From Methanolobus tindarius DSM 2278 (GTDB taxonomy: Archaea; Halobacteriota; Methanosarcinia; Methanosarcinales; Methanosarcinaceae): DNA of 64,000 nt. The position numbers and the translations under genes are program-made. Below, one piece after another: positions 18,578 through 27,524 of the stretch; the first letter of the stretch is position 1, and every line of letters starts with the position of its first letter. The stretch spans positions 2,330,879 through 2,394,878 of the forward strand of contig NZ_AZAJ01000001.1 in the NCBI RefSeq assembly GCF_000504205.1, given 5' to 3'. The notes beneath the pieces are model-generated. The model was given only the letters and a program-made list of their open reading frames with translations. It was not told the origin of the DNA and made no database searches.

Positions 18578-19465
18578 TCAGCTTTGCATAATCTCTGAAA
18601 CAATATCTTTTGGATCCCTATCAATCCTGTATTTTCGCTTGAAATGTTTCAGGACATTGGCTACGTCCCTTTCGAGAAGTTCTTCAGCATGCGGGTGACT
18701 TATTTCAACGTACTGTGGCCAGTCAATGAACTGAACCCCGTTCTCGTTGACAAAAATATTGTATTCACTCAGATCAGAATGAATGTAACCTTTTTCATAA
18801 ACAAGGGAAACCTGCCTGAGTATTTCATTTAAGAACCACTCCGGGTCTTCAAGTTTTGTTTTGAAAAGGAGTGTTCCCTTTGCCACATCCATGACAAGTG
18901 CATGACGATTGTTGTCCAGCAGTTTTGGAACGGAAACTTCCGGATAGAGCTTTTTTATAATTGCAGCTTCCCTTTTTGCTGCAAGCCTGGCTGCATAAAT
19001 CCATGAAAAGTGTTCCTTCCCTTCAAGGTGTGATCGTGTCCTTTTGACGCTCTTGAAACTGGTTCTGCCTTCCCGGTGGAATTTAAGAATAACACCCTGA
19101 GCTTCACCAAATGCAAGTTCCGGTTCCTTTACAGCTTCATGAACAACGGATTCTTTCCCGACACCAATCTCATCACCAATGGCGCTGATAGTCCCTCTTT
19201 TAACAAGTGTGTTAAGAGCCAATGTATCATAACCGTCAAAGTATATCTGGTACCCCTCATATGGCTGATAGGTGGCGATTACCATGTTGTTCTTGATTAA
19301 TGTTTTAAGTTTGAACTCAAGGGCTGAGTGTGAAAGGCGAGTGTATTTCATTATATCTTCAGCAGGCACCCATTCAAAGTGCTTCATGCCTATTTCAATA
19401 CCTGCAAGTATACGCAGGTCTTTGCTGTCCATTTCCTTGAATAACTTCACAACGTCGTCTATCAT
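18578..19465 (-). CDS. rio2: Rio2-type atypical protein kinase
   Basis: This kinase/ATPase acts in late maturation of the small ribosomal subunit. It is 295 residues long, the archaeal Rio2 length. The N-terminal winged helix covers residues 1-~95. The P-loop substitute GVGKESVVHEA follows, then the Rio flexible-loop motif TRSHL and KREAAIIKKLY. The catalytic loop is YIHSDLSEYN, and the metal-binding motif is VQFIDWPQ in place of DFG. The ATG at 19465 begins a run with DUF460 and mobA, 58 bases apart from DUF460. Confidence 0.95.
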   Translation of the reverse strand: MIDDVVKLFKEMDSKDLRILAGIEIGMKHFEWVPAEDIMKYTRLSHSALEFKLKTLIKNNMVIATYQPYEGYQIYFDGYDTLALNTLVKRGTISAIGDEIGVGKESVVHEAVKEPELAFGEAQGVILKFHREGRTSFKSVKRTRSHLEGKEHFSWIYAARLAAKREAAIIKKLYPEVSVPKLLDNNRHALVMDVAKGTLLFKTKLEDPEWFLNEILRQVSLVYEKGYIHSDLSEYNIFVNENGVQFIDWPQYVEISHPHAEELLERDVANVLKHFKRKYRIDRDPKDIVSEIMQS

Positions 19466-19817
19466 CTGAATTCCTAATTGCCGGGATGGTTTAGATTGTT
19501 TGTGGTAGGCTGCACTTTAACATTAGTTTATTCAAATCTGAAATTGAATGCTCTGTAGAGATATTATTGATATGATAGAAACAGTCTTTTATCTGTTTAA
19601 ATCCACAAAATCAACTGGCAAGCTAAAATAAAGGAACCATACGCCGAAGGCGGCACAGTACGATGCTGCTGCACAGACTATAATTCCAAATATTATTGTG
19701 GTTATACAAAGAATTCTACAGGATTCCTTGGATAAAAGTACAAGGTATCATGCAGATTATTTTGTTTATTCGAGTGGCAAAACACCGGCTTTGCCGGTTC
19801 CTTCGTTTTCACTCAAG
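19466..19817. other. 352-base gap between larC and rio2 with two GC-rich hairpins
   Basis: No convincing gene is seen. Two short GC-rich hairpins stand out in AT-rich sequence: CGCCGAAGGCG near 19642-19652, and ACCGGCTTTGCCGGT at 19783-19797. The second is followed on the reverse strand by TGTTTTG and probably ends larC transcription. The remainder presumably holds the rio2 promoter. Confidence 0.5.
19783..19797 (-). terminator. Probable terminator hairpin downstream of larC
   Basis: ACCGG-CTTTG-CCGGT is a short GC-rich stem-loop 21 bases beyond the larC stop codon, and the reverse strand continues with a short T-rich tract (TGTTTTG). Confidence 0.45.
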
Positions 19818-21005
19818 TTATAATCCAAACTTACCCCACGCCTCTTCCTCAACTCTGCGAATCACTTCTTTAAGCGGCAGTCCGACCTTATCAGCAATCT
19901 TCCGACAGTCCTCATACTCCGCAGAAATATGCAGTACTTCGCCTGTTTTATCCTGTGCTATTTTCACAGCACTGGTAAATTCCTCACCTTTAAGCCGGAT
20001 GCTTATTTCATCCATCCTGCGATCAGCTACAAAACGATGTACTGTTGGGATTACACGAATTCCAAGCGTGCCGGTCTCTTTCATTATCTCCCTGGCGACA
20101 CGTTCGCTGTTCTGGGATTTTGTGATAACTTTTATAATATGGCCTGATCTGCCTTTCTTCATGATGGTTGGTGTGATTGCAACGTCTCTTGCACCTGCTG
20201 CGAGAAGTTTGTCGAACAGGTTTCCAAGAACCTCGCCGGTAACATCGTCAACATTAGTTTCCAGAACTTCAATCTGGTCTCTGGTAAGGATGTCATCCAT
20301 TTCAACAAGCATACTTCTAAGGACATTCGGGTCTTCTGTATCAGCATCGCCTGCACCGTAACCTATTGAAAGAACCTTTCCTTTTGGCAGATTATCAATG
20401 GGTTTTGCAAAATAAGAAAGTAAAGCGGCACCGGTTGGTGTGAGAAGTTCTCTTTTGCCGGAACCATAAGATGAAAGATTTCCTGAACACAGGATTTCAA
20501 GTGTTGCAGGTGCAGGAACAGCCATAAGTCCGTGTGCAGCCTTTACCTTTCCGCCGCCAACGTTGACAGGTGTGCAGAATATCGCTTCAGCGCCAATCTC
20601 ATGGATTGCTGCACAGGAGCCGATAACATCTGCCAGGGCATCATTCTGCCCGACTTCATGGAAATGAATTGTTTCAAGTGGTTCACCATGTACCTTTGAT
20701 TCGGCTTCAGCCATAATAGTAAACACATCAAGTGCACTTTTTTCAACCTGAGGATGAAGTCCTGCTGACTTGATTATATCCACAAGTTCATGATAGTGTC
20801 TGGAATGTTCCTCATGGGGTACATGGATCTTAACGTCGGTGGCAGATATACCTTGCTTATTAGCCCTGTTAACAGATACGGTTACATCAACTGCTGATTC
20901 AATTATCTCGCATATCTTTGCAGCATCTGCTCCAAGATCAATGAGACTTCCAAGTATCATGTCACCGGCTGCACCTGAGAACGGATCAAATATAAGGGAC
21001 TTCAT
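19818..21005 (-). CDS. larC: LarC nickel-insertion protein for the nickel-pincer cofactor
   Basis: LarC inserts nickel into pyridinium-bis-thiocarboxylate mononucleotide, the last step in making the nickel-pincer cofactor of lactate racemase-type enzymes. The 395-residue length is that of undivided LarC. The N-terminal FDPFSGAAGDMILGSLIDLG motif and the His-rich VHVPHEEHSRHYHELV-like segment are typical, as are IHFHEVGQNDALADVIG and GAGDADTEDPNVLR. No LarC1/LarC2 frameshift is needed here because the frame is continuous. The larB gene lies 65 bases upstream on the same strand; larA and larE are not in the window. Confidence 0.93.
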   Translation of the reverse strand: MKSLIFDPFSGAAGDMILGSLIDLGADAAKICEIIESAVDVTVSVNRANKQGISATDVKIHVPHEEHSRHYHELVDIIKSAGLHPQVEKSALDVFTIMAEAESKVHGEPLETIHFHEVGQNDALADVIGSCAAIHEIGAEAIFCTPVNVGGGKVKAAHGLMAVPAPATLEILCSGNLSSYGSGKRELLTPTGAALLSYFAKPIDNLPKGKVLSIGYGAGDADTEDPNVLRSMLVEMDDILTRDQIEVLETNVDDVTGEVLGNLFDKLLAAGARDVAITPTIMKKGRSGHIIKVITKSQNSERVAREIMKETGTLGIRVIPTVHRFVADRRMDEISIRLKGEEFTSAVKIAQDKTGEVLHISAEYEDCRKIADKVGLPLKEVIRRVEEEAWGKFGL

Positions 21006-21070
21006 ATTATCTTTCCCGGATTATATGTTTGAAGTTGTATGTTTTAAATTATAAACGTTAAACAGGAATG

Positions 21071-21856
21071 TCACTTTTTATCGTTACTTTGTCTTGCTTC
21101 AGCAACCCTGTTGGCGATTCTCGCAGCAAAGGAACCTGCTACAAATCCTGCATCTATGTTGACAACCGAAAGCACGGAGCATGACTGCAACATGGAAAGC
21201 AGTGCAGCCTCTCCTTTTGCACCGGCTCCATAACCTGTGGATACCGGAAGACCAATTACCGGCACATCCATAAGACCTGAAACTACAGTTGGCAGAGTAC
21301 CTTCCCTTCCTGCTGCAACTACTATGGAATCCGGTTTTTTCTCCTTGAGAATCTGCATTTCAGATACTAACCTGTGAAATCCTGCAACTCCTACGTCATA
21401 GATTGCTACTGTCTCACAGCCCATCTCATGAGCTACCATTCTTGCCTCTTCAGCTGCATCAATATCAGCAGTTCCTGCTGTTATTATTGCAACAACTCCT
21501 CCTGTTCTAGGTGCAGGTGTGCCATTGTGGACCACTACACCTTTTGAATGGAGATCCCATTCAAGGTTTTCGGGATCAAACGTTGCCTCAATCATTTCCC
21601 TGTGGCTTCCACTGAGTCTTGTAATGAGAACTCTTCCACTTGCATCCACCTGTGCTTTTGCAATTTGCACAACATCTGCAGGGTCTTTGCCTTCTGCAAG
21701 GATTGCTTCCATTATGCCTGTGCGATGCTTGCGGAAAATATCTATTTTGGCAATGTCTGTGACCGGGACATAGCCCATGGAGCGGATATCGGATTCTGCA
21801 GTTTCGAGATCCATCTCGTTATTTTTCAGCTTGTTCAATATGCTTTTGAGATCCAT
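21071..21856 (-). CDS. larB: LarB nicotinic-acid adenine dinucleotide carboxylase/hydrolase
   Basis: LarB carboxylates the pyridinium ring of nicotinic acid adenine dinucleotide and hydrolyses the dinucleotide, the first step in nickel-pincer cofactor synthesis. This 261-residue protein has a family N-terminal region (FRKHRTGIMEAILAEGK) and a C-terminal AIR-carboxylase-like domain (VAIITAGTADIDAAEEARM, VVAAGREGTLPTVVSGL, TGYGAGAKGEAALL). GGAG precedes ATG 21856. It forms a two-gene unit with larC. The enzyme that uses the cofactor is not in view. Confidence 0.93.
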   Translation of the reverse strand: MDLKSILNKLKNNEMDLETAESDIRSMGYVPVTDIAKIDIFRKHRTGIMEAILAEGKDPADVVQIAKAQVDASGRVLITRLSGSHREMIEATFDPENLEWDLHSKGVVVHNGTPAPRTGGVVAIITAGTADIDAAEEARMVAHEMGCETVAIYDVGVAGFHRLVSEMQILKEKKPDSIVVAAGREGTLPTVVSGLMDVPVIGLPVSTGYGAGAKGEAALLSMLQSCSVLSVVNIDAGFVAGSFAARIANRVAEARQSNDKK

Positions 21857-22002
21857 TTATATTCACTCCTATTTTGGATTATTAATATATAACTGAATTT
21901 GAGAATCAGCAAAGAAAATAGAGATATTGTCCTATCAGCTTATTAAAGTAGGTTTGAACAATATCTCATTTTGGTTTTTGATATTTCGAACTATCTCCGC
22001 TT

Positions 22003-23202
22003 TCATACCTGCTTGAACATCTCCTTTGCCATTGAAACTCTCTGCTCAAGGTCGTTTCCTTCAAGTTCGTTTACCACAGAATCAAGAACATCTGGTATGT
22101 CAATGTGCTGTGGACATTTCTCAAGACACTGTCCGCACTGGATACATAGAGATGCAAACTCGCCTCCACCTGTACCAACAGCACCGCCTGTACGTGCAGC
22201 ATACATGAATTTTACTGTGTCAGTATCCTCCTCCAGGTAAAGATTGTTATACATCTCAAAACAAAGTGGAATATTCACACCTGCCGGACAGGGCATGCAG
22301 TACTGGCAACCGGTACACTCTACCTTCATCAGCTCACGGTATTTGTTTTCCACTTTCTTCACAAGTTGCATTTCTTCTTCTGTAAGTGAGTTTGCATGTG
22401 CTTCCCCTGCAACCCTGAGATTCTCTTCAACATGAGCTTCCTCGCTCATACCTGAAAGAACCACTGTAACTTCAGGATGGTTCCATACCCAGCGCAGAGC
22501 CCATTCTGCAGGTGTCCTCTTTATTGATGCCTCGTTCCATATCTCATCCACAGCCTGCGGTACAGTTTTTGTAAGGCTTCCTCCACGAAGAGGCTCCATT
22601 ATGACAACTCCAAGGTCTTTAGAAGCTGCGTATTCCAATCCAGCTTTACCTGCCTGGTTCTTTTCATCCAGATAATTGTACTGGATCTGGCAGAAGTCCC
22701 AATCATAAGCATCAACTATGCGGTTGAAATCCTCTGATGCTCCGTGGAACGAAAAACCTGCATTAATGATACGACCATCAGCTTTGGCCTTGTCAAGAAA
22801 ATCAACTATACCTAATTTTTCAACATCGTCCCACAGGTCACCAACAAGGGCGTGTATGAGGTAATAGTCTATATGGTCGGTGTTTAACTTCTCAAGCTGG
22901 GCGTTCAGATAGTAATCCATATCCTCACGTTTCTCTATAAGCCATGATGGAAGTTTTGTTGCTATCTTTACTTTTTCACGATATCCATCAGCAAGAGCAC
23001 GACCCAGAAAAGGTTCGCTTGCTCCCATGTGATATGGCCAGGCTGTATCAACATAGTTCACTCCCTGGTCGATTGCATCACGTACCTGTTTGGTGGCTCT
23101 GTCTTCATCTATACTGCCATCTTCTTTTGAAGCAAGACGCATGCATCCGAATCCCAGTATCGAAAGCTCATCTCCGTTCTTTGGCATTTTCCTGTATAAC
23201 AT
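22003..23202 (-). CDS. Aldo/keto reductase with C-terminal [4Fe-4S] ferredoxin domain
   Basis: This 399-residue oxidoreductase has an AKR TIM barrel in residues 1-~280 (LGFGCMRLAS, NYVDTAWPYHMGASE, KIATKLPSW, with catalytic Asp/Tyr/Lys in place) and a C-terminal ferredoxin-like part with two Cys clusters (CTGCQYCMPCPAGVNIP; CIQCGQCLEKCPQHIDIP). It probably reduces reactive carbonyl compounds, with electrons moving through the iron-sulfur clusters. GGGAG precedes ATG 23202. The promoter has a TATA box near 23291-23300 flanked by two copies of the island operator (23259-23276, 23306-23323), so control by the TetR at 36891 is inferred. Confidence 0.93.
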   Translation of the reverse strand: MLYRKMPKNGDELSILGFGCMRLASKEDGSIDEDRATKQVRDAIDQGVNYVDTAWPYHMGASEPFLGRALADGYREKVKIATKLPSWLIEKREDMDYYLNAQLEKLNTDHIDYYLIHALVGDLWDDVEKLGIVDFLDKAKADGRIINAGFSFHGASEDFNRIVDAYDWDFCQIQYNYLDEKNQAGKAGLEYAASKDLGVVIMEPLRGGSLTKTVPQAVDEIWNEASIKRTPAEWALRWVWNHPEVTVVLSGMSEEAHVEENLRVAGEAHANSLTEEEMQLVKKVENKYRELMKVECTGCQYCMPCPAGVNIPLCFEMYNNLYLEEDTDTVKFMYAARTGGAVGTGGGEFASLCIQCGQCLEKCPQHIDIPDVLDSVVNELEGNDLEQRVSMAKEMFKQV

Positions 23203-23258
23203 CTTTAGTTCTCCCTAATCTTTGACTTTCAGTTATATTTTGCGACATGAATGTTTAT

Positions 23259-23276
23259 TGACTGAATAGTCAGTCA
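23259..23276. promoter_or_regulatory. Island operator, proximal copy (aldo/keto reductase promoter)
   Basis: TGACTGAATAGTCAGTCA contains TGACT-N4-AGTCA (23259-23272). It lies about 30 bp downstream of the TATA box centre (23296) on the reverse strand, near the expected transcription start, and about 60 bases before the start codon at 23202. Confidence 0.7.
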
Positions 23277-23305
23277 TGTTTGGCTTTATTAGTATATATT
23301 TGCTT

Positions 23306-23323
23306 TGATTGTTCAATCACTCA
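23306..23323. promoter_or_regulatory. Island operator, degenerate distal copy (aldo/keto reductase promoter)
   Basis: TGATTGTTCAATCACTCA is a weaker match to the island operator (compare TGATTGAGCAATCAGTCA at 33058-33075). Its centre is 51 bp from the proximal copy, on the far side of the TATA box. Confidence 0.45.
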
Positions 23324-23344
23324 TTTTATTGTGAAAAATAAATT

Positions 23345-23476
23345 TTATTCAGATTTTCTGAACACCTTTTCATTGATCAGACTTGCAATCTCACGTATAT
23401 CGCTTGAATGCGAAAAAGTACCTATGCGAATTTTCTTTGTGTTTTTATCAAAACATGTACACTCTTTTGTAGTCAC
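23345..23476 (-). CDS. Small hypothetical protein, 43 residues
   Basis: A GTG at 23474-23476 with GAGAGG nine bases upstream opens a 43-codon frame ending in TAA. The soluble peptide (VTTKECTCFDK..., then IRIGTFSHSSDIREIASLI) has a composition like real protein, with a CxC near the start and an amphipathic C-terminal helix. It lies 52 bases after the cyclophilin-like lipoprotein gene on the same strand and could be its operon partner or the remnant of a larger gene. No family is recognised. Confidence 0.4.
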   Translation of the reverse strand: MTTKECTCFDKNTKKIRIGTFSHSSDIREIASLINEKVFRKSE

Positions 23477-23527
23477 TAAAATTGTCCTCTCTATTTACTG
23501 TATTATTTTAAGAAATCCTTTATTCGT

Positions 23528-24046
23528 TTACGCTTTCTCTATGACAATCGTTCCTGACATATTCTTGATATGTTCGCCACCTGATACGGCTTTGCCTAAC
23601 TCGTACAAACCACCAGCAGAGCCGAATTTCTCATAGAACATTACAACATCTCCCCATGGAGCATAATATGCAAGAGTTCCTGCTTTTGCATTTGCCATGG
23701 GTGTGTCAGTTGTATCGAGTTTTTTGGGTGGATAGAATATCTTTTCATTATTGCTGAAATCTTCAACATCGATGGTTAAGGGTAATTGTTCATAGAGATC
23801 TTTTGCAGCTTTCCCATCATTAAGCTCAAAGATCGTTGTGTTTCCATTTGCCTGAACACTGATTTGCATTTTTGTTTCCTCCTCTTCATGGATAATTTCA
23901 TCCTGCTCCTCTTCTGATTGATTATCAATGGTGCTTTGATCCATGTTATTTTGTTCAACACATCCAATTGCTAAAATCACCAGCAAAAATACTCCTGAAT
24001 AAATCAAGATCTTTTTTTTTTCATTTTGTTCCGGAGTAATTTTCAT
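23528..24046 (-). CDS. Cyclophilin-like fold lipoprotein
   Basis: This 172-residue secreted protein has a charged N-terminus, a hydrophobic stretch and the lipobox LAIGC near residue 29, predicting lipid anchoring outside the cell. A Glu/Asp-rich linker follows, then the domain from ~60 to 172 with the cyclophilin-like pattern (FELNDGKAAKDLYEQLPLTI, GDVVMFYEKFG, GGLYELGKAVSG). The domain is related in fold to cyclophilin, but prolyl isomerase activity is not established. It follows the DUF3737 gene by 10 bases and should share its promoter. A cytoplasmic relative is at 28331. Confidence 0.82.
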   Translation of the reverse strand: MKITPEQNEKKKILIYSGVFLLVILAIGCVEQNNMDQSTIDNQSEEEQDEIIHEEEETKMQISVQANGNTTIFELNDGKAAKDLYEQLPLTIDVEDFSNNEKIFYPPKKLDTTDTPMANAKAGTLAYYAPWGDVVMFYEKFGSAGGLYELGKAVSGGEHIKNMSGTIVIEKA

Positions 24047-24056
24047 AGATAAATCC

Positions 24057-25007
24057 TCAATTTGTTACATTTCCTGAACAGGCGCATTTGCATTGTTTAA
24101 TATATATTTCATCACAGTTATCTGAATTTTGAATTTCTTCATTATTCAGTTTTTCCCGGACCTCGATAGCACATGAATCGTCTGTCAGTTGATTATCATC
24201 CAGTATCACTTTGCCAATAGAATCTGCAATGATATGCCCGCTACGTGGGTTTTTTACACTTGTAATCGAACCTGTGATTGTAGCATGAACATCGCTGTAT
24301 TCAAACGAAAGATCACAATCTATCATCTCGCAATCTTCAAGAACCAAACCTTTTGCATAACAAAGAGGCTGGGTTCCGATAATTTTGCATCGGACAAGTT
24401 TGAGATTTTCAGAGTACCAGCCAAGATATTCTCCTTTTACAATACTGTCTGAAACAGTGACATTTTTGCTATGCCAGAAAGCATCTTTTGTATCCAGACG
24501 GGAATTTCTGATTTCAACATTTTCCACATACTGAAATGAGTATTTACCACTTAATGCAAAGTTATCAAGAAGGATATCTGTGCTGTAGAAGAATGGATAT
24601 TCAGACTCAAGCTCTGAATCCTTTATTACGAGTCCGTGTGATAACCATCCAAACTCCGGTGAAACAATAGTTGAGTTTTCAATAGTTATATCCTTACATT
24701 CCCGTACAGCTTTGATGCCTCCCATATGACTATCTTTTATTGTCACCTGTTCGCTGTACCATAGTGCAGCACGGCATGTATCTGTCATCCGTATATTTTC
24801 TACCTGAGCATTTTTCACATGCCAGAATGGATAACGGAGTCTGAAGTCACAATCCGAAACGCATATGTTTGCGCTTTCCTTCAAAGCAGACTCGCCATCT
24901 GCAGGACCATCAAAGGTACAGTGAGAGATCGTAGCGTTCTGTATGGCATACAGAGCACGCTCTTCATCCAGTATCAAGTCCTTAAATTCATTAGTTTTTT
25001 GACTCAT
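24057..25007 (-). CDS. DUF3737-type right-handed beta-helix protein
   Basis: This 316-residue protein is built of short repeats of the pattern (I/V)-x-(I/N)-S-x-(I/L)-x-x-(E/G/K)-(Y/F)-x-x-(W/F)-(Y/H)-(S/A)-(K/E)-(N/D)-(V/L), as in KNVTVSDSIVKGEYLGWYSE. This repeat makes a parallel beta-helix. It matches the bacterial DUF3737 family, whose function is unknown. A short Cys-containing tail (CKCAC) is present. It is the first gene of a unit with the cyclophilin-like lipoprotein. AAAGGT precedes ATG 25007, and two island operators lie at 25063-25082 and 25118-25131. Confidence 0.82.
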   Translation of the reverse strand: MSQKTNEFKDLILDEERALYAIQNATISHCTFDGPADGESALKESANICVSDCDFRLRYPFWHVKNAQVENIRMTDTCRAALWYSEQVTIKDSHMGGIKAVRECKDITIENSTIVSPEFGWLSHGLVIKDSELESEYPFFYSTDILLDNFALSGKYSFQYVENVEIRNSRLDTKDAFWHSKNVTVSDSIVKGEYLGWYSENLKLVRCKIIGTQPLCYAKGLVLEDCEMIDCDLSFEYSDVHATITGSITSVKNPRSGHIIADSIGKVILDDNQLTDDSCAIEVREKLNNEEIQNSDNCDEIYIKQCKCACSGNVTN

Positions 25008-25062
25008 GTTTTTACCTTTTTTCCCGCCATTGATTAGAGTTATTTTGAAAATTGCAGTCTAT

Positions 25063-25082
25063 GACTGACTGAACAGTCAGTC
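25063..25082. promoter_or_regulatory. Island operator, proximal copy, perfect 9+2+9 palindrome
   Basis: GACTGACTGAACAGTCAGTC is the longest fully symmetric TGACT-type site of the set; its core TGACT-GAAC-AGTCA is at 25066-25079. It lies ~32 bp downstream of the reverse-strand TATA box (25101-25109) of the DUF3737 gene. Confidence 0.75.
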
Positions 25083-25117
25083 TTACATTGAGACTTTACA
25101 TATATATAGGTTATGAT

Positions 25118-25131
25118 TGACTGCTCACTCA
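25118..25131. promoter_or_regulatory. Island operator, distal copy (DUF3737 promoter)
   Basis: TGACT-GCTC-ACTCA has one mismatch to TGACT-N4-AGTCA. It is centred 52 bp from the proximal site, beyond the TATA box, and also faces the divergent padR gene. Confidence 0.6.
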
Positions 25132-25177
25132 TGTCCGCAATATTTATATTCTATATTGTACAGTTGGATATCATATG

Positions 25178-25189
25178 ACGATATATCGT
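25178..25189. promoter_or_regulatory. Palindrome upstream of padR, candidate PadR operator
   Basis: ACGATATATCGT is a perfect 12-bp palindrome 36 bases before the padR start, followed by a further CGATAT copy at 25194-25199. It differs from the TGACT sites, so it may be the PadR regulator's own target. Confidence 0.4.
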
Positions 25190-25225
25190 GTACCGATATA
25201 GCGGCAGACGACTACTATAGACTGT

Positions 25226-25564
25226 ATGGATGATAATATGGATAACGACATCAGAAGGGCATTTCTGAAATACATTGTCTTGACTGTGATAAGTAAGGAA
25301 AGCACCCATGGTTATGAGATAATCAAAACCATAGAAACTTGTTCTAAAGGAAGATGGAAGCCAAGCACGGGCTCGATCTATCCGATATTGGATTATCTGG
25401 TATCAGAAGGATTTGTCATGAGTGAGGAAATTGATCGTAAGAAAGTCTATACAATCACACCTGAAGGGTCAGTGGCATTGGAAGAAATGGCCCGGAAAAA
25501 AGCTGATCTTCTCAATGAAATATCCATGCTTATCGATAACATCACAGAAGGAGACTGCGAATAA
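25226..25564 (+). CDS. PadR-family transcriptional regulator
   Basis: This 112-residue winged-helix regulator matches PadR. Its pattern is LTVISKESTHGYEIIKTIE, then STGSIYPILDYLVSEGFV, then the wing KKVYTITPEGSVALEEM. PadR proteins repress efflux or detoxification genes until a small ligand binds. The MFS pump gene lies 96 bases downstream on the same strand, so regulation of that pump is the natural inference. ATG 25226 is taken as start, but ATG 25238 is as likely because neither has a good binding site. A palindrome lies at 25178-25189. Confidence 0.87.
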   Translation: MDDNMDNDIRRAFLKYIVLTVISKESTHGYEIIKTIETCSKGRWKPSTGSIYPILDYLVSEGFVMSEEIDRKKVYTITPEGSVALEEMARKKADLLNEISMLIDNITEGDCE

Positions 25565-25660
25565 TCCGGATAGTGGTATGTTCTTAAAAAAGCAACTACA
25601 GTTATAGATGATTCGATAACGATTTTCTGAATAATATTTTGATTTACAGAAGGTAATAGT

Positions 25661-27478
25661 TTGGAAAACAAAAACAATGCAAAAACAGAGACTATCTTTC
25701 ATAAAAAGGGACATGGTATCTCATACAAGTGGACGGCATTACTTACCGTGTTACTTGCATCATTTATGGCTACTATCAACAGTAGTATTATACTCATCTC
25801 GCTTCCTGCTATATTTAATGGAATCCATCTCGATCCTATGCAACCGGATGCATTCCAATACTTGTTATGGATACTGATGGGATATGGACTTGTAACGGCT
25901 ACGATCCTTCTCAGTATCGGAAGACTAGCTGATATTTATGGGAGAGTAAGACTCTTCAGACTTGGATTTTTCATATTCATGATCGGTTCGGTCATGCTAT
26001 ATCTAACACCCGGAACCGGTAGTACCGGAGCGATAGAACTTATACTCTTCAGGTTTGTGCAGGCGGTAGGAGGCGCACTGACCATGGCTAACGGTCCTGC
26101 CATAATCACCGATGTATTTCCCAGCAGTGAAAGGGGAAAAGCACTTGGTATCAATACAGTAGCTCTCATGTCAGGCCAGTTTATCGGACTCCTGCTTGGA
26201 GGCATACTTGTAACCTATAACTGGCGCTATGTTTTCCTTGTGAATATCCCATTTGCCCTGATTGGAACTATTTGGGCATACTGGAAAATGGAAGAGCTTT
26301 CCTTCAAGGCAAAGAAGACCAGCGTAGACATACTTGGAAACGTATTCTTCATCGGTGGGCTGACATCACTTCTTGTGGGTATCACCTATGGTCTGATGCC
26401 TTACGAACATGATGGAATTATGGATGCAATGGGATGGAACAGTCCGCTTGTGCACATTACTTCTGCAATAGGAATTATATTGCTTCTTGCGTTCCCATTC
26501 GTAGAGCGCAGAGCAGAGAACCCAATGTTCCGCTTCGAATTCTTCAAGATAAGGGCTTTTGCTTTTTCAAACCTTGCAAATTTCATGGCAGCTATTGCAC
26601 GAGGTGGCATAATGTTCATGCTGATACTGTTGCTTCAGGGAATATGGCTGCCACTTCAGGGTTATAGTTTTGAGGACACTCCTCTCTGGGCTGGCATCTA
26701 CATGCTTCCGCTGACCATTGGTTTTATCATAATGGGTCCGATATCAGGAATGCTTTCGGACAAATACGGACCCCGATGGATAGCTACTGGCGGAATGGCA
26801 CTTGTTGCAGTTGTGTTTCTGGGTCTTGCAATGCTGCCTTACAATTTCGACTACTGGGAGCTTGGAATCCTCATTTTCCTTATGGGAATAGGTAACGGCA
26901 TGTTCAGTTCACCAAACAGTTCATCCATTATGAACTCGGTACCCGCCGAGGACAGGGGAGTTGCTTCAGGTATGATGTCGACCCTGATGAACTCAGCTAT
27001 GGTACTAAGTATGGGCCTTTTCTTCACTATTGTGATCGTAGGTCTCCAGGGAACGTTCCCTAATGCAATACATGAGTCATTCACAAGTTTTGCATCAACA
27101 CAGACTGCACCGGTTATGCAGAATCTTGCAGAGCAGATATCTGAGATATCCCCAACCAATGCATTATTCTCAGCTTTCCTTGGATACAATCCAATGGGTA
27201 CCATTCTGAACGTAATGGACAGCAGTGTAGTAGCATCCATACCACAATCAGTGGTCGATACATTGACCAGCAACTACTGGTTCCCGGAGACTCTGCAACA
27301 GGCTTTCATGCCAGCACTCAGAGTATCCTTCATCATAGGTGCATTCCTTTCAGCAATAGCAGCTCTGTTGTCTGCAATGAGAGGCCAGCACTACGTGCAT
27401 GAGCTCCAGAGTGAAATAGAATCTGCAATGAAAGGCCAGCCTTTTGTGCATGCTGTCCCTGATGATATAGATAAGTAA
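25661..27478 (+). CDS. MFS multidrug efflux transporter, DHA2 family (14 TM)
   Basis: This 605-residue proton-coupled drug exporter has about 14 hydrophobic helices. The signature [14 protein letters not shown] between helices 2 and 3 and motif C-like [22 protein letters not shown] in helix 5 fit DHA2 pumps. A second RxG-type loop ([11 protein letters not shown]) follows the mid-point, and an extra ~100-residue extracellular loop lies near residues 455-540. The start is TTG 25661 with AGAAGGT upstream at 25648-25654. It is paired with padR and followed by a terminator at 27495. Confidence 0.92.
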   Translation: MENKNNAKTETIFHKKGHGISYKWTALLTVLLASFMATINSSIILISLPAIFNGIHLDPMQPDAFQYLLWILMGYGLVTATILLSIGRLADIYGRVRLFRLGFFIFMIGSVMLYLTPGTGSTGAIELILFRFVQAVGGALTMANGPAIITDVFPSSERGKALGINTVALMSGQFIGLLLGGILVTYNWRYVFLVNIPFALIGTIWAYWKMEELSFKAKKTSVDILGNVFFIGGLTSLLVGITYGLMPYEHDGIMDAMGWNSPLVHITSAIGIILLLAFPFVERRAENPMFRFEFFKIRAFAFSNLANFMAAIARGGIMFMLILLLQGIWLPLQGYSFEDTPLWAGIYMLPLTIGFIIMGPISGMLSDKYGPRWIATGGMALVAVVFLGLAMLPYNFDYWELGILIFLMGIGNGMFSSPNSSSIMNSVPAEDRGVASGMMSTLMNSAMVLSMGLFFTIVIVGLQGTFPNAIHESFTSFASTQTAPVMQNLAEQISEISPTNALFSAFLGYNPMGTILNVMDSSVVASIPQSVVDTLTSNYWFPETLQQAFMPALRVSFIIGAFLSAIAALLSAMRGQHYVHELQSEIESAMKGQPFVHAVPDDIDK

Positions 27479-27494
27479 TGTGTTAGTGTTTAGT

Positions 27495-27524
27495 GACATG
27501 TCTGCAAAGGCATGTCCCTTTTTT
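27495..27524 (+). terminator. Hairpin terminator after the MFS gene
   Basis: GACATG (27495-27500) and CATGTC (27511-27516) form a stem followed by CC and six T (27519-27524), 17 bases after the stop codon. Confidence 0.75.
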
